62,349 nt of DNA from Syntrophobacterales bacterium (GCA_023229795.1 JALNYP010000017.1:1-62349); one strand, 5' to 3'. Counted from the first letter of the stretch, positions 35,674 through 45,107 are shown. The notes: generated from the letters alone by a model not told the origin. Numbers and translations are program-made.

Positions 35674-36308
35674 TAGCTGGCCACACCCTTCTTTATGACT
35701 CCGGAGATCACCATATTAACTTGTAATATAACGTCGTTTTTCTCGCCTTTCTGCCAGCGCGGGGCATTGATATCCAATTCCGGGATGAACAAGAGCTTTT
35801 TATGATGCTCCAGGTGATACAAGATAATAAGCACTTGATCCATAGTGCCGGTAAATTGCACCTGCACCGGGACTTCCAGGTAAGGGCCGGCCTCCCGGGA
35901 GGGCAAGATCTTGGCGCTGGCCAGTTGGACGCCGTGATCCCGAGCCAGTTTCTTGACAATCTCTTGCAGGTCGGAGGCGGCCACCGCGGCGTTGCCGCCG
36001 GAGAGAAATTGGTTCCCGGCGTTGGCCAGGGCGGCTTTCATAGCCTGGTTGGCCCGGACGATTCTGGTTTTGTTGCCGATCAGCGCCTGATATTTCGTCA
36101 GGATCTGACGCCGGCGGGTCAACTCCTGGGTCCACGAATCCGACAGGTTCAACAGAGGATTCACTATCACCAGGTAAAACAAGAGGAGCGCCAGCCCTCC
36201 CAACAGGAGCCAGACCAGACGTCGATGCTCCGGCGACAACCCCTTAAGGAGTTGGTTCGAGGCTTCGAATCTCTGCTTTAATTTTAAAATGATCGAGTTT
36301 AGTTGCAT
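35673..36308 (-). CDS. gspM: Type II secretion protein GspM (PilO-like)
   Basis: 211 residues. A cytoplasmic start is followed by one TM helix (LVWLLLGGLALLLFYLVIV, about residues 31-49), a coiled coil, and a ferredoxin-like periplasmic domain of the GspM/PilO kind (YLEVPVQVQFTG, ILYHLEHHKKLLFI). It pairs with GspL in the inner-membrane platform. The ATG at 36308 lies 65 bp inside gspL without a clear ribosome site; a TTG at about 36239, just after AAGGGG and the gspL stop, is an alternative start that would still keep the TM helix. Confidence 0.85.
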   Translation of the reverse strand: MQLNSIILKLKQRFEASNQLLKGLSPEHRRLVWLLLGGLALLLFYLVIVNPLLNLSDSWTQELTRRRQILTKYQALIGNKTRIVRANQAMKAALANAGNQFLSGGNAAVAASDLQEIVKKLARDHGVQLASAKILPSREAGPYLEVPVQVQFTGTMDQVLIILYHLEHHKKLLFIPELDINAPRWQKGEKNDVILQVNMVISGVIKKGVAS

Positions 36309-37704
36309 CGGTAACTATGGGAGACGCAAATTCCGTCTTGTTAATCCAGCCGGATTTTTCCAGCAAGGGAATCAGATCCGAAGCCGACTGCGACAAGCCG
36401 CTGATCTCCAGGTTTTGCTTGCTAAGCCGCAGCGTTAATAGAAAAGTATTATCGGGAATCAGGATGGTCAATTTCTTCAAGACCAGCATCTTATCCGTCG
36501 AGGCCCCGATTTTGCGCATGCTTTCCAATTGCTTGCCCAGATTGCGGCTTTCCGTCAGCAGGCCCTCCGCTTCCCGGGCTTGGGGAGTGATGCCGACTAT
36601 CTGGCGATTCACCTGATAGAGCGCCACGCGTTTCTGGATCAGACCGCTGCCGGACCAGAGGAGAAGCAAGCCGACAAACACCAGGAGCAAGGTGGTGGTC
36701 GTGGAAAATTTGCCAATCTTAACCGGAGCCCTCTCTTCCAGGGGGAGAAGATTCATTTCCAGAGGCAGCTTTCCCAGGCAGGAGAGCGCCGCTCCCACCG
36801 CCGGCAGGGCTTCATCCCGAGCCTCTTCCGGCAGGGGTGACTCCGGCACGAGTTGGCTCGGATAGACAATATCGAACTCATGCTTCTGCAGGCCGCCCAC
36901 CTGAAAATCCGCGCCGCCGTCGCCATAGACGCACAAGAACTGGGTGGACTTATCGTTCTCCAGCGCTTGATCGATGGCGCCCACCAGTTCCCGGGTGAAC
37001 TCTTTCCCCTGTAGCTGGTGCCTGTGGGTGAAGCTTCGCACTACCCCTTGGTGAATATGGGTCAGTTCAAAGGCGCCGGTTTCCAGGTGGAGCAGCAGCC
37101 AGGAAGGCGGCAGTTTTTTACTGGCCAGTAAGGCAAAGGCGTTGCCGGCCGCCAGGGGGGCCACGGACAGCCAGGTGGGCCTGAGAGTCGCTTCGGTCAA
37201 GAGATCCAGACAGGCGCTAACCCGGGTTTTAGGCAAGGCGATGATCATTAGATGGATCTCGGTTTCGGTCTCCTCCTGGACCTGAAAACCATAATACAGC
37301 TCTTCCCGGGGCAGCGGCATGAACCGGTCCAGTTCATAATCTACCACCTGAGCCAGGTTTTCCGCCGCGGCCCGGGGCAGGGTGGCCCGCCGGAAAAAGG
37401 CCAGTTCGGAGCTTACCGCCAGGCTGACGGGGCAGGAGGCCAGGCCCCAGGCGGGGATGATGCTTCCGAGGCCCGCGGCCAGGTCTTCCCGCGCGCCAGC
37501 GGCAGAGGGTAGCCGCGTAACCTCCTGCACGCGGACCCCGGCCAGGCTTTTCCGGACATGGGCCAGGGTCAGGCCATGCTTATCCAGATAGACGCCGAGA
37601 GAGTCCGTCTCGGTCAGCAGCATGGCTCCCAGATTTTCCCACCACCGGCTGGCTTTTCCCGTCATGTCCTTATTCCGATCCGTATTTTTATCCCGGGAAG
37701 TCAT
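36244..37704 (-). CDS. gspL: Type II secretion protein GspL (PilM-PilN-like)
   Basis: 486 residues. The cytoplasmic actin-like domain (about 30-320) has the PilM/GspL fold: LGVYLDKHGLTLAHV and a downstream LLLHLETGAFELTHIHQG. One TM helix (LLLVFVGLLLLWSGSGL, near residue 337) leads to a periplasmic PilN-like domain ending in FKIKAEIRSLE. It links the ATPase GspE to GspM and the pseudopilus. The first TM is further from the N-terminus than in E. coli GspL, consistent with the long form. It overlaps gspM by 65 bp. Confidence 0.88.
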   Translation of the reverse strand: MTSRDKNTDRNKDMTGKASRWWENLGAMLLTETDSLGVYLDKHGLTLAHVRKSLAGVRVQEVTRLPSAAGAREDLAAGLGSIIPAWGLASCPVSLAVSSELAFFRRATLPRAAAENLAQVVDYELDRFMPLPREELYYGFQVQEETETEIHLMIIALPKTRVSACLDLLTEATLRPTWLSVAPLAAGNAFALLASKKLPPSWLLLHLETGAFELTHIHQGVVRSFTHRHQLQGKEFTRELVGAIDQALENDKSTQFLCVYGDGGADFQVGGLQKHEFDIVYPSQLVPESPLPEEARDEALPAVGAALSCLGKLPLEMNLLPLEERAPVKIGKFSTTTTLLLVFVGLLLLWSGSGLIQKRVALYQVNRQIVGITPQAREAEGLLTESRNLGKQLESMRKIGASTDKMLVLKKLTILIPDNTFLLTLRLSKQNLEISGLSQSASDLIPLLEKSGWINKTEFASPIVTDATKLDHFKIKAEIRSLEPTP

Positions 37705-38689
37705 CTGCCCAACTCAAGATCTCCCAGGGTTGGGGCGCGGTCACGTTAATCCGCACTATGGCCTTGATGGTATGGCGCCCAGTGCCATTTTTTACCATGC
37801 CGGTCGATTTTATGGTGAAGAAAGGTGACATATTAAAACCAAGGCCCGTCATTTGGTCCGGCAGGTTTACACTCCATTGGGCGATGGCCTGCAAATTGGT
37901 AATGGGTGCGTTCTGCCGGGCGGTGATGATGAGGTTGGCCGCTTCCGGGGGAATTCCCAGGGTCATCAATACATCTCGGGGCGCGGTATTGATGTTGACG
38001 GCTTTGCCGGTTTGCTGCACGGTCAGCCATTCCCCCAGTCGATAGATGCTGGGAACCCCTTCAAAACCGCGCACCCAGGACAACTCTTCCACCGTCTCAA
38101 ACAGGCCATTCTTAGCGACGTAAGGAGGGTCCAGGCTCAGATAATAGGCACTCTTGGCCCCGTACGGCAGGGCCTGGTCGCCCTTGGTACGCCAATCCTG
38201 GATGGATTCCACCATGGTCCGAATCTTCAGCTCCGAAAATCCCAGTACCGCAAACAACCGGCGCAAGGTCACTTCCGGGGCCCGGTTCAGGTTAATTTTT
38301 CCTCCTTCATCAGCCAGACGCACTTCAGCGCTGCCCTCCGGTAACTGGATGACATGGGGGTTGCCGTCCGGGGGCCAGCCGGCCTTTTTGGGGTCCAGGC
38401 CTCCACTCGCAGAGGCCGGGAGCATGGCCATGGTCTCGCCAGCCTTGGCAGCCACTAATTTCCCCAGGCCATAATAAAGCCCGGCTTCGGCGAGGCGCCG
38501 GCTCTGCCGGGCTTGCCGGAAATTGGCGGCCAGCTTGAGTTCCGTTCGCCACTCCTGGCTCCAGCTCAAGACCAGGACGCTGATCAGCGCCAGGACCAGG
38601 AGGACCAGCAATAGGACGACGCCTTCTTCGGAAGCCGCCAAACTCTCGGAGGCCGGGTTACTTGGGCGCATTCGTCTTGGTAGCCACAT
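37688..38689 (-). CDS. gspK: Minor pseudopilin GspK
   Basis: 333 residues, much longer than the other pseudopilins, as for the family. The type IV prepilin-like leader ends in SEEG before the hydrophobic VVLLLVLLVLALISVLVLSW. The +5 Glu found in other pseudopilins is absent, a known GspK trait. A large alpha-helical GspK domain contains LADEGGKINLNRAPEVTLRR and VNINTAPRDVLM, the helix-hairpin-helix-like motifs of the family. GspK caps the pseudopilus tip with GspI and GspJ. It overlaps gspJ by 32 bp; M7 at 38671 is another possible start. Confidence 0.92.
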   Translation of the reverse strand: MWLPRRMRPSNPASESLAASEEGVVLLLVLLVLALISVLVLSWSQEWRTELKLAANFRQARQSRRLAEAGLYYGLGKLVAAKAGETMAMLPASASGGLDPKKAGWPPDGNPHVIQLPEGSAEVRLADEGGKINLNRAPEVTLRRLFAVLGFSELKIRTMVESIQDWRTKGDQALPYGAKSAYYLSLDPPYVAKNGLFETVEELSWVRGFEGVPSIYRLGEWLTVQQTGKAVNINTAPRDVLMTLGIPPEAANLIITARQNAPITNLQAIAQWSVNLPDQMTGLGFNMSPFFTIKSTGMVKNGTGRHTIKAIVRINVTAPQPWEILSWADDFPG

Positions 38690-39266
38690 GGATGGGAATA
38701 AGTAAATCCACAGCTTGATGGCCTTCCGGTTGTAAGGTCACCTTTACCCAGTCCGGTAGACCGTTCTGCTTGGTCCCATCCCAGGTCTGAAATTCTTCGG
38801 CGCCGACCCCGTAGGTAAAATGGGCCGAGGTCAGGTTGCCAATGAGGACTTGCCTGGTCTCCACTCCTTCGGGATCGCGATACCAGTTGACATTTTTGGT
38901 CTGTTCCACCGCCACGACGCTCTTGCCGGCGTCGTCATGTCCCACCAGAACCCGCCAATGGAAAACTCCGCCTAAATTATAAGCCTCCAAGGGCACCACG
39001 GTAAAAAACCGCATCTCGGTAGCATCGCCGGTGAAGTAATTCTTATTGTTCAAAGACCCCGTGACCGCCGAGGCCAGGGAGCGTTCCAAAAAGGTTTGGC
39101 CCACCCGGAGGCCCTGGAGATACTCCCCGGCCGCCTGATCCCGGGTCATGGCCTTGATGGTCAGATTGAGCGAAGTATAGGCCACCAGCGTCAGTAAACC
39201 CGTGAGCGCCAGGGCGATCATCAGCTCCAGCAAGGTAAACCCGGCGTTTCCCCGTGGTGAGGCCAT
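38658..39266 (-). CDS. gspJ: Minor pseudopilin GspJ
   Basis: 202 residues. The prepilin peptidase site is GNAG before FTLLELMIALALTG, with the +5 Glu, followed by the N-terminal helix. The C-terminal beta domain includes LLIPIHVATK. GspJ joins GspI and GspK in the pseudopilus tip. The start lies three bases beyond the gspI stop, and its 3' end overlaps gspK by 32 bp. Confidence 0.92.
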   Translation of the reverse strand: MASPRGNAGFTLLELMIALALTGLLTLVAYTSLNLTIKAMTRDQAAGEYLQGLRVGQTFLERSLASAVTGSLNNKNYFTGDATEMRFFTVVPLEAYNLGGVFHWRVLVGHDDAGKSVVAVEQTKNVNWYRDPEGVETRQVLIGNLTSAHFTYGVGAEEFQTWDGTKQNGLPDWVKVTLQPEGHQAVDLLIPIHVATKTNAPK

Positions 39267-39269
39267 AGC

Positions 39270-39680
39270 TTATTTATTCAAGGTCCCGGTCCTGGCCGTG
39301 GTCAGGGCCAGAGATTTATTGGCCCCTCGTTCTTTCCAAAAGACCGTCACCTGAATAAGGGAACATAACAGTTCCTTGAAACGAAACGGGGTTGTGAGCT
39401 GGAACTGGGGAGTAATGTTCACCTTATAGTCAAAGCGGCCTTCGCGCCCCTGATAGGTGCCGCCGGTCAACGTATTGAGTTCGCAGTTTTCCTGGAGCAC
39501 TTTTTCGGCCACCAGCAGGGCCTGGGTGTGATTCCAACTGGCTTCCCGGGTGCGGATGGTGGCGCTCAAGACCTGCATCAGCACCAGGAGCACCAGCCCC
39601 ATCAGCGTAGTGGCCACCAGGACTTCCAGCAACGTGAAGCCCGCGGGGCTACTCTGATCAACCGCGGTTATACTTCCCAT
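39270..39680 (-). CDS. gspI: Minor pseudopilin GspI
   Basis: 136 residues. It has a prepilin leader (SPAG before FTLLEVLVATTLMG) and the +5 Glu, then a short globular beta domain. GspI starts the tip complex with GspJ and GspK. The size matches the family. It follows gspH after 28 bp on the minus strand. Confidence 0.9.
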   Translation of the reverse strand: MGSITAVDQSSPAGFTLLEVLVATTLMGLVLLVLMQVLSATIRTREASWNHTQALLVAEKVLQENCELNTLTGGTYQGREGRFDYKVNITPQFQLTTPFRFKELLCSLIQVTVFWKERGANKSLALTTARTGTLNK

Positions 39681-39708
39681 ACTCTCCCAATCAAGTCCGG
39701 GTCGCCGT

Positions 39709-40260
39709 TCATTGCCGGACGGTCTTCAGGCTGACCTTGCCGGTAATCACTGCCACATCCATGAGGTGGCGCTGTCCCCCGGACTCCACCAGCACCAGTT
39801 TGCCGCCGGTGGAGCTGCCGTCGCCGTAAAAGGCCACGTAACCCTGCTGTCTTTCCGGGCCTTGCCAAACCAGACGCGCGTCGGTCAGGCGCAGGCCGTT
39901 AAGTTCACCCAGGCGGGGAGAACCTTCCAACCGGTAGCGGTGATTTTTGAGGTCAATAAACACCCGCTGACGCCGGTGGGTGGTGGCGGCTACACTCCTG
40001 GCCGTCCGCATGGCCGTCATGAACTGCCTCAGGTCGGCCCGCTCCCGCTCCCGTTGCACCGTGCGCTGGAGCCCCGGCAGCACCAGGGCCATCATCAAGC
40101 CCAATAAAGCCAGGACCGCGACGAGTTCCAGCAGGGTAAACCCCGGCGCCTCACCCACCCATGGGGGCACGGGGCCGCGACTTTTGGCCGACTCTAAAAC
40201 TGGCTCAAGAATCCCAGTGCCTGCACCTTTAGCCGTATCAGCCAACCGGATCACCTTCAT
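39709..40260 (-). CDS. gspH: Minor pseudopilin GspH
   Basis: 183 residues. The prepilin cleavage site is GEAPG before FTLLELVAVLALLGLMM. The leader is unusually long (about 40 residues) for a pseudopilin; a later start within the leader cannot be excluded, but there is none with a better ribosome site. The GspH-type beta-sandwich follows (RQRVFIDLKNHRYRLEG). GspH lies under the tip complex. It is 29 bp from gspG. Confidence 0.87.
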   Translation of the reverse strand: MKVIRLADTAKGAGTGILEPVLESAKSRGPVPPWVGEAPGFTLLELVAVLALLGLMMALVLPGLQRTVQRERERADLRQFMTAMRTARSVAATTHRRQRVFIDLKNHRYRLEGSPRLGELNGLRLTDARLVWQGPERQQGYVAFYGDGSSTGGKLVLVESGGQRHLMDVAVITGKVSLKTVRQ

Positions 40261-40289
40261 CGAGCGGCATGGTCCCGACCGGAGGCCGG

Positions 40290-40721
40290 TTAAGGGGAAG
40301 TTTGCCAGTTGGTGATGTCCTGGTTCTCGCCATCACCCCCCGCGGCGCCGTCCGACCCCAAGGAATACAGATCGTAGGGCCCATGCTCACCGGGGAATTT
40401 ATAGATATATTCCCGTCCCCACGGGTCTTTGGGCACGCCTTTATCCAGATAGGGGCCGCCCCAGGCCGGCAGGCTGGTGGGGTTTTCCCGCAAAGCTTTG
40501 AGCCCTTCCTCCTCGGTGGGATAACGACCCACATCCAGATGAAAGAGGTCCAGCGCGGTGGCCAGAAGCTGGATCTGGGCCTGGGCCGATTTCTGCTTGG
40601 CCTTGCCGACCCGGCCCATGAGCCGGGGGGCGACCAGCGCGGCCAGCAAGCCCAAGATAAAGAGCACGATCATCAGTTCAATGAGGGTAAAACCGGCGTC
40701 TCGTCGATCTCTGTTGATCAA
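40290..40721 (-). CDS. gspG: Major pseudopilin GspG
   Basis: 143 residues. A short leader (RDAG) precedes FTLIELMIVLFILGLLAAL with the +5 Glu. The C-terminal domain has the GspG pattern YPTEEEGLKAL, GGPYLDKGVPKDPWG and YDLYSLGSDG, the last including Asp residues of the Ca2+ site. It builds the pseudopilus shaft. The start codon is TTG, with GGGAGG about nine bases upstream. Confidence 0.95.
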   Translation of the reverse strand: MINRDRRDAGFTLIELMIVLFILGLLAALVAPRLMGRVGKAKQKSAQAQIQLLATALDLFHLDVGRYPTEEEGLKALRENPTSLPAWGGPYLDKGVPKDPWGREYIYKFPGEHGPYDLYSLGSDGAAGGDGENQDITNWQTSP

Positions 40722-40744
40722 AGCGTCACTGCCTCCCGGGTTTC

Positions 40745-41959
40745 TTAGAATTGTATTTCATAGAGATTAAGTATGGGCAAGAGCAAGGACACAATAATAA
40801 AGGCCACCATCAGGGCCGTAACCAGGATCAGCACCGGTTCGAGCAGGGCCATGAGCCGCCGCACCGCGGCCTTGGCATCTTTTTCCAGGGAATCCGCGGC
40901 GGACAACAGCATCCCCGCTAACTCGCCGGTCTCTTCGCCGATGCCGATCATCTGGAGAAATAGCTCGGGAAACAGGCCGACTTTTTTAAGCAGCCCGGAA
41001 AGATGCTGCCCTTTTTCCACATTTTCCAGTACGCCCGACAGGGACTGGGACATGTAACGGTTGTTCACCGTGGCGATCACGACCCGAAGGGACGATACCA
41101 GGGGGACCCCGTTGTGGAGCAAGGTGCCCAGGGTTTTGGCAAAAAAGGCCGCGGCCACCCGCCGGCTCAAATCGCCCACGAACGGGGCTTCCATTTTAAA
41201 ACGGTCTATGGTCATCTGCCCTTTCGGGCTTTTGATCAGGCGCACCACGATAAACCCGGCCCCCGCGGCCAGAAGGATCCCGAGCCACCAATAGGAGAGC
41301 ATGGCGTGGCTGAGTCCCATGAGCAGGCGAGTGCTCCAAAACAAGTTCTGCCCCATCTCTTTAAAAAAGGACTCGAACCGGGGCACGACATAGAGCAGCA
41401 TGAGGATGAGGGAGAGGGCCCCCACCCCGGCCAGGATCGCGGGGTAGATCAAAGCGGTAAACAGATAGCTGCGGAATTCCCCCACCGAACTCAAATAGTC
41501 GCCGAGGCGGGCGCAGGATTCCTCCAGGAACCCGCCGGCTTCCCCGGCCTGGATCAGGCTGACGTACAAAGACGAAAAGATGCGGTGCCGGCTGAGGGCT
41601 TCCGCCAGGGTTTTGCCGCCGTGCAGATCCCTGAGAATTTGGTCCAGGATCTCCTTCATGGCCGGCCGGGTGGTCACCTCTTTCAAGGCCTGGAGAGCGC
41701 GGTCCAGGGGAAGGCCGGCCTTGAGCAGCACGGCCAGCTCTTCGGTGAACAGCACCACTTCGCCCAGAGGGACCCGCCGGCGGCGGAATGACAGCCAGCT
41801 TGCCGCCGACTTGACGCCTTCTTCACCCTTGCTGATGCGTAAGGGGATCAAGCCGCCCTGCTGCAGGTGGAGGACCACCAGACGTTCCTCCCGGGCCTCC
41901 AGGGTGCCCTGGATGACGTTGCCCCCGACGTCGCTGGCCCGGTAATGAAAAATGGCCAT
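40745..41959 (-). CDS. gspF: Type II secretion inner-membrane protein GspF
   Basis: 404 residues from ATG 41959, which follows the gspE stop by two bases; a longer start at 42025 would overlap gspE. Two related cytoplasmic helical domains (FTEELAVLLKAGLPLDRAL, and FFAKTLGTLLHNGVPLVSSL) alternate with three TM helices (LFTALIYPAILAGVGALSLI and two others). It is the platform protein that GspE acts on to assemble the pseudopilus. The size and motifs are typical. Confidence 0.94.
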   Translation of the reverse strand: MAIFHYRASDVGGNVIQGTLEAREERLVVLHLQQGGLIPLRISKGEEGVKSAASWLSFRRRRVPLGEVVLFTEELAVLLKAGLPLDRALQALKEVTTRPAMKEILDQILRDLHGGKTLAEALSRHRIFSSLYVSLIQAGEAGGFLEESCARLGDYLSSVGEFRSYLFTALIYPAILAGVGALSLILMLLYVVPRFESFFKEMGQNLFWSTRLLMGLSHAMLSYWWLGILLAAGAGFIVVRLIKSPKGQMTIDRFKMEAPFVGDLSRRVAAAFFAKTLGTLLHNGVPLVSSLRVVIATVNNRYMSQSLSGVLENVEKGQHLSGLLKKVGLFPELFLQMIGIGEETGELAGMLLSAADSLEKDAKAAVRRLMALLEPVLILVTALMVAFIIVSLLLPILNLYEIQF

Positions 41960-41961
41960 GC

Positions 41962-43482
41962 CTACTCCTGGGTCACCCGGAAGACTTCCTGGCTGGTGGT
42001 GAGTCCTTGAGCCACCTTGTCCCACCCGTCTCCCGCCAGAGTCCGCATGCCCTGTTGCCTGGCCATTTGCCGCAAGGTGCTGGCATCGGCTCTTTTCAGG
42101 ATCAACTGGCGCATGGGTTCGTCCACCAGCAGGAGTTCATAGATGCCGGTGCGGCCTTTGTAGCCGGTGTGGGCGCAAGCCGGACAGCCCCGGCCCATGA
42201 ACATCTGTTCCGGCAACTTAACAGGGACCGATCCGTTGGGCGCGGCGTCCATCTCCTCCTGCATGGCCTGGGGCGGCAACGCCTCCCGGCACTCGGGACA
42301 GATAAGGCGCACCAGCCTTTGAGCCAGAATCCCCAGGATGGCCGAGGCCAGGAGGAAGTCCTCAACGCCCATTTCGATGAGGCGGGTAATGGCCCCAGGC
42401 GCCTCATTGGCGTTCAGAGTGCTGAACACCAGATGCCCGGTGAGGGCCGCATGCACGGCGATTTCCGCGGTTTCCCGGTCCCGGATTTCCCCCACCAGGA
42501 TGACCTCGGGGTCCTGGCGCACGATGTGACGCAGGCTACGGGCAAAGGTCAGACCGATGGAGGGCTTCACCTGCATCTGGGTCACCCCCTTCAGGCGGTA
42601 CTCCACCGGGTCCTCCACCGTGATGATTTTCTTTTCCGGAGAGTTGATCCGTTCCAGCGCGGCATAGAGCGTCGTGGTTTTACCGCTGCCGGTGGGGCCG
42701 GTGACCAGGATCATGCCGTTCGGCTTGTGGATCAGGCCATCAAACTGTTGCAGTTCCCGGGGGGGAAAACCCTGCCGGTTCAGGTCCAGAATGACTTTCT
42801 CCCGGTCCAGGATGCGGATCACCATGCTCTCACCCAGAAGGGTCGGGATGGTGGAGACCCGGAAATCGATGTCGTGACCCTTGACTTTTAACCGGAAGCG
42901 GCCGTCCTGCGGCAGGCGGCGCTCGGCGATATCCAGGCGGGCCATGATCTTGAGCCGGGAGAGCACCGCGGCCTGCAAGCCCTTGGGGGGGGATTCGGCT
43001 TCGAAGAGCAGACCGTCCTTGCGGTAGCGCACCCGGAAATCATCTTCATAGGGCTCCAGATGGATATCGCTGGCTCCCATTTCGATGGCGCGCAGCACCA
43101 AGAGGTTGACCAACTGGATGATGGGTGCCTCCCGGGCCATATCCCGAAGATGGCCGATTTCGGAGGATTCCTCCATGTCCAGATCGATATCCTCGGCTTC
43201 CAAGTCCCCTACCAGCCGGGACATGGGGCTGCCGGGCTCATAGACCGCCTGGATAACCTCCAGGATTTCGTCTTCGGCCGCAGGGACCGCGACCATCGGT
43301 GCGCCTAAAGCCACCTCCAGGTCTGAGAGCAGATCCTGGTTATCGGGGTCGGCCATGGCCAAGAGCACGTGGCCGTTTTCCTGCCTGAGAGGCAGGACCC
43401 GATTCTCCTTCAAATAGCGTACCGATAACCCCGGGAAAGACTCAATCGAGGTCTGGTCTTTAAGACTGACAGTCGCCTTCAT
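41962..43482 (-). CDS. gspE: Type II secretion assembly ATPase GspE
   Basis: 506 residues from ATG 43482, which has AAAGG and GGAG just upstream; ATG 43509 adds nine residues and lacks a site. N1E-type and N2E domains are followed by the ATPase core: Walker A GPTGSGKTTTLYAAL, Asp box ITVEDPVEY, Walker B-like DPEVILVGEIRD, and His box (ALTGHLVFSTLN). A zinc-binding loop with two CxxC pairs (CPEC, CPAC) follows. It powers pseudopilus assembly from the cytoplasm. It is the first gene of the minus-strand T2SS operon. Confidence 0.95.
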   Translation of the reverse strand: MKATVSLKDQTSIESFPGLSVRYLKENRVLPLRQENGHVLLAMADPDNQDLLSDLEVALGAPMVAVPAAEDEILEVIQAVYEPGSPMSRLVGDLEAEDIDLDMEESSEIGHLRDMAREAPIIQLVNLLVLRAIEMGASDIHLEPYEDDFRVRYRKDGLLFEAESPPKGLQAAVLSRLKIMARLDIAERRLPQDGRFRLKVKGHDIDFRVSTIPTLLGESMVIRILDREKVILDLNRQGFPPRELQQFDGLIHKPNGMILVTGPTGSGKTTTLYAALERINSPEKKIITVEDPVEYRLKGVTQMQVKPSIGLTFARSLRHIVRQDPEVILVGEIRDRETAEIAVHAALTGHLVFSTLNANEAPGAITRLIEMGVEDFLLASAILGILAQRLVRLICPECREALPPQAMQEEMDAAPNGSVPVKLPEQMFMGRGCPACAHTGYKGRTGIYELLLVDEPMRQLILKRADASTLRQMARQQGMRTLAGDGWDKVAQGLTTSQEVFRVTQE

Positions 43483-43673
43483 TCTCCGCCTTTGTTCAGG
43501 CCTCTGCATTACTTTGTAATAATATAACCATTAATGAAGACTATTGCGACAGGCTATAGTTTCTTTCCTGTTAGGAAGTCATTTCTTCTAGGGTATTTTA
43601 GTTCGCGGGTTGTCAATGCAAAATGCAGGCCAGGGCCGCCGGAGTTAGGGCGCACCTCTGGCGGGAGGGCAGG

Positions 43674-45107
43674 CTACAAGCGCGGTCGCGACTTTTCCAT
43701 GAGGTAATAAAGCCCCAGAACCTGGGTGACGAACTCTTGGGTCTCTTTGATGGGAGGGACTTGATAACCGGCCGCAATCACGCGCTGATGTCCGGCGTTA
43801 TACGCGGCCACGGCCAGGGGCAGGGAGCCCTGGAAATGATCCAGCAGGTACCTGAGATGGCGGCAGCCCGCCAGGACGTTTTCCCGGGGGCAGAAGGGGT
43901 CCCGCACCCCCAGATCGGTGGCGGTGCCCGGCATCAATTGCATCAATCCCATGGCCCCCTTGGGTGAAACCGCCCAAGGCACGAAATTGGACTCCGTGCG
44001 GATGACTGCCGTAATCAGGGCAGGCGACAGGCGATAAACCTGGGAGGCCTCGGCAATGATAGCTGCAACCTCCTGGTTGAGCTTACCCAGAAAGGCCAGA
44101 GAGGTTCCTCCGGCACCGCCCGCCGGCAGGTTGAAGATGTGCAGGGTCCCCCGCGGGTCACGCCGGGCGAGTACCGAGGGTGGGGCCACCGGGTTGGGCG
44201 GCGGCAGCCCGGCTGCCTGGGTCAGGGCCGAGGCCGGGGGCGGCCGGATGGACTGGACCGCGGCAGGGATCGGCGCGGGCCTCCCGGCTTCGAGGTTGCC
44301 CGCCACAAGTGGCGCGGGGGACATTTTCCCCTTCTGCGCCTCATTGGTGATGTGCCAGACGCCGCGCTGGTCACGGTAACGGCGGATGGCGCCTCCGCCC
44401 GCCATCATGTACCCCCGGGAAATTGCCGCCACTTTCTCAGCCCTCACGCCGAAATCGGGCGGGGTCCAGGAGGCCGGCTGCCAGGCCGGCGGCAGCGCGG
44501 GGGAGGGGGCGGGTCCTTGATCGGGAACCGTCGGCGCGGCCGCGACCTGCACCGGTGGCGGCCCGGACCCGGCCGACAGGTTGGTGATATGGATCACGCC
44601 GTGGTGGTCTTTATACCGGGTGATCTCGCCCGGTACAAGTTGAGGCATCCGAGTTACGGCAGCCACCGGCAGTATCGGCGGCTGCGGCAACGGGGCCGCC
44701 GCAACTGCGGCGGCCGGGACGGCGTTGCCGTACTCGATCTTGCCGTGGTTGCTGCGAATCTGGGTCATCCGCTGCGGCTGCTCCGCCTGGCCGGAGGATC
44801 TGGCCATTTCAGGCCCTGGCGGCGCGGCGTTGGGCTCGGGGGGCTTAAAGGCGGCTGGAGGCTCGGTTGCCTGGGGCGGACCGGGCCGCACCGCGGCCTC
44901 CGGGGCCGCACCTTGGGGAAAGGCGGCCGGGGTTGCCGGTTGAATCCCGAGGGCGGGATTTTCCGGGTTGGGTCGGGGCTCGGCGCCCGCGGTGGTGATA
45001 TGTAAAACCCCTCGACTATCAGTAAAACGCACCACTTTCCCGGAGGCCAGCGAGGGAGCCAGGATGAACACCAGCAAAATGAGAAGAAAAATTTTTACCC
45101 GGGACAT
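43674..45107 (-). CDS. Lytic transglycosylase (SLT) with repeated DUF4124-like motifs
   Basis: 477 residues from ATG 45107; an upstream ATG at 45209 adds 34 residues without a better site. A signal peptide (FLLILLVFILAPSLASG) is followed by a 300-residue Pro/Ala-rich region that contains four copies of a motif of the form [R/Y]-x-D-x-x-G-V-x-H-I-T-N (RFTDSRGVLHITT, RYKDHHGVIHITN, RYRDQRGVWHITN, RRDPRGTLHIFN), as in DUF4124. The C-terminal SLT domain has the catalytic Glu in RTESNFVPWAVSPKGAMGLMQLMPGTA-type context (TESNF) and AYNAGHQRV. It cuts peptidoglycan. Its place just before gspE suggests it opens the wall for the T2SS. Confidence 0.88.
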   Translation of the reverse strand: MSRVKIFLLILLVFILAPSLASGKVVRFTDSRGVLHITTAGAEPRPNPENPALGIQPATPAAFPQGAAPEAAVRPGPPQATEPPAAFKPPEPNAAPPGPEMARSSGQAEQPQRMTQIRSNHGKIEYGNAVPAAAVAAAPLPQPPILPVAAVTRMPQLVPGEITRYKDHHGVIHITNLSAGSGPPPVQVAAAPTVPDQGPAPSPALPPAWQPASWTPPDFGVRAEKVAAISRGYMMAGGGAIRRYRDQRGVWHITNEAQKGKMSPAPLVAGNLEAGRPAPIPAAVQSIRPPPASALTQAAGLPPPNPVAPPSVLARRDPRGTLHIFNLPAGGAGGTSLAFLGKLNQEVAAIIAEASQVYRLSPALITAVIRTESNFVPWAVSPKGAMGLMQLMPGTATDLGVRDPFCPRENVLAGCRHLRYLLDHFQGSLPLAVAAYNAGHQRVIAAGYQVPPIKETQEFVTQVLGLYYLMEKSRPRL

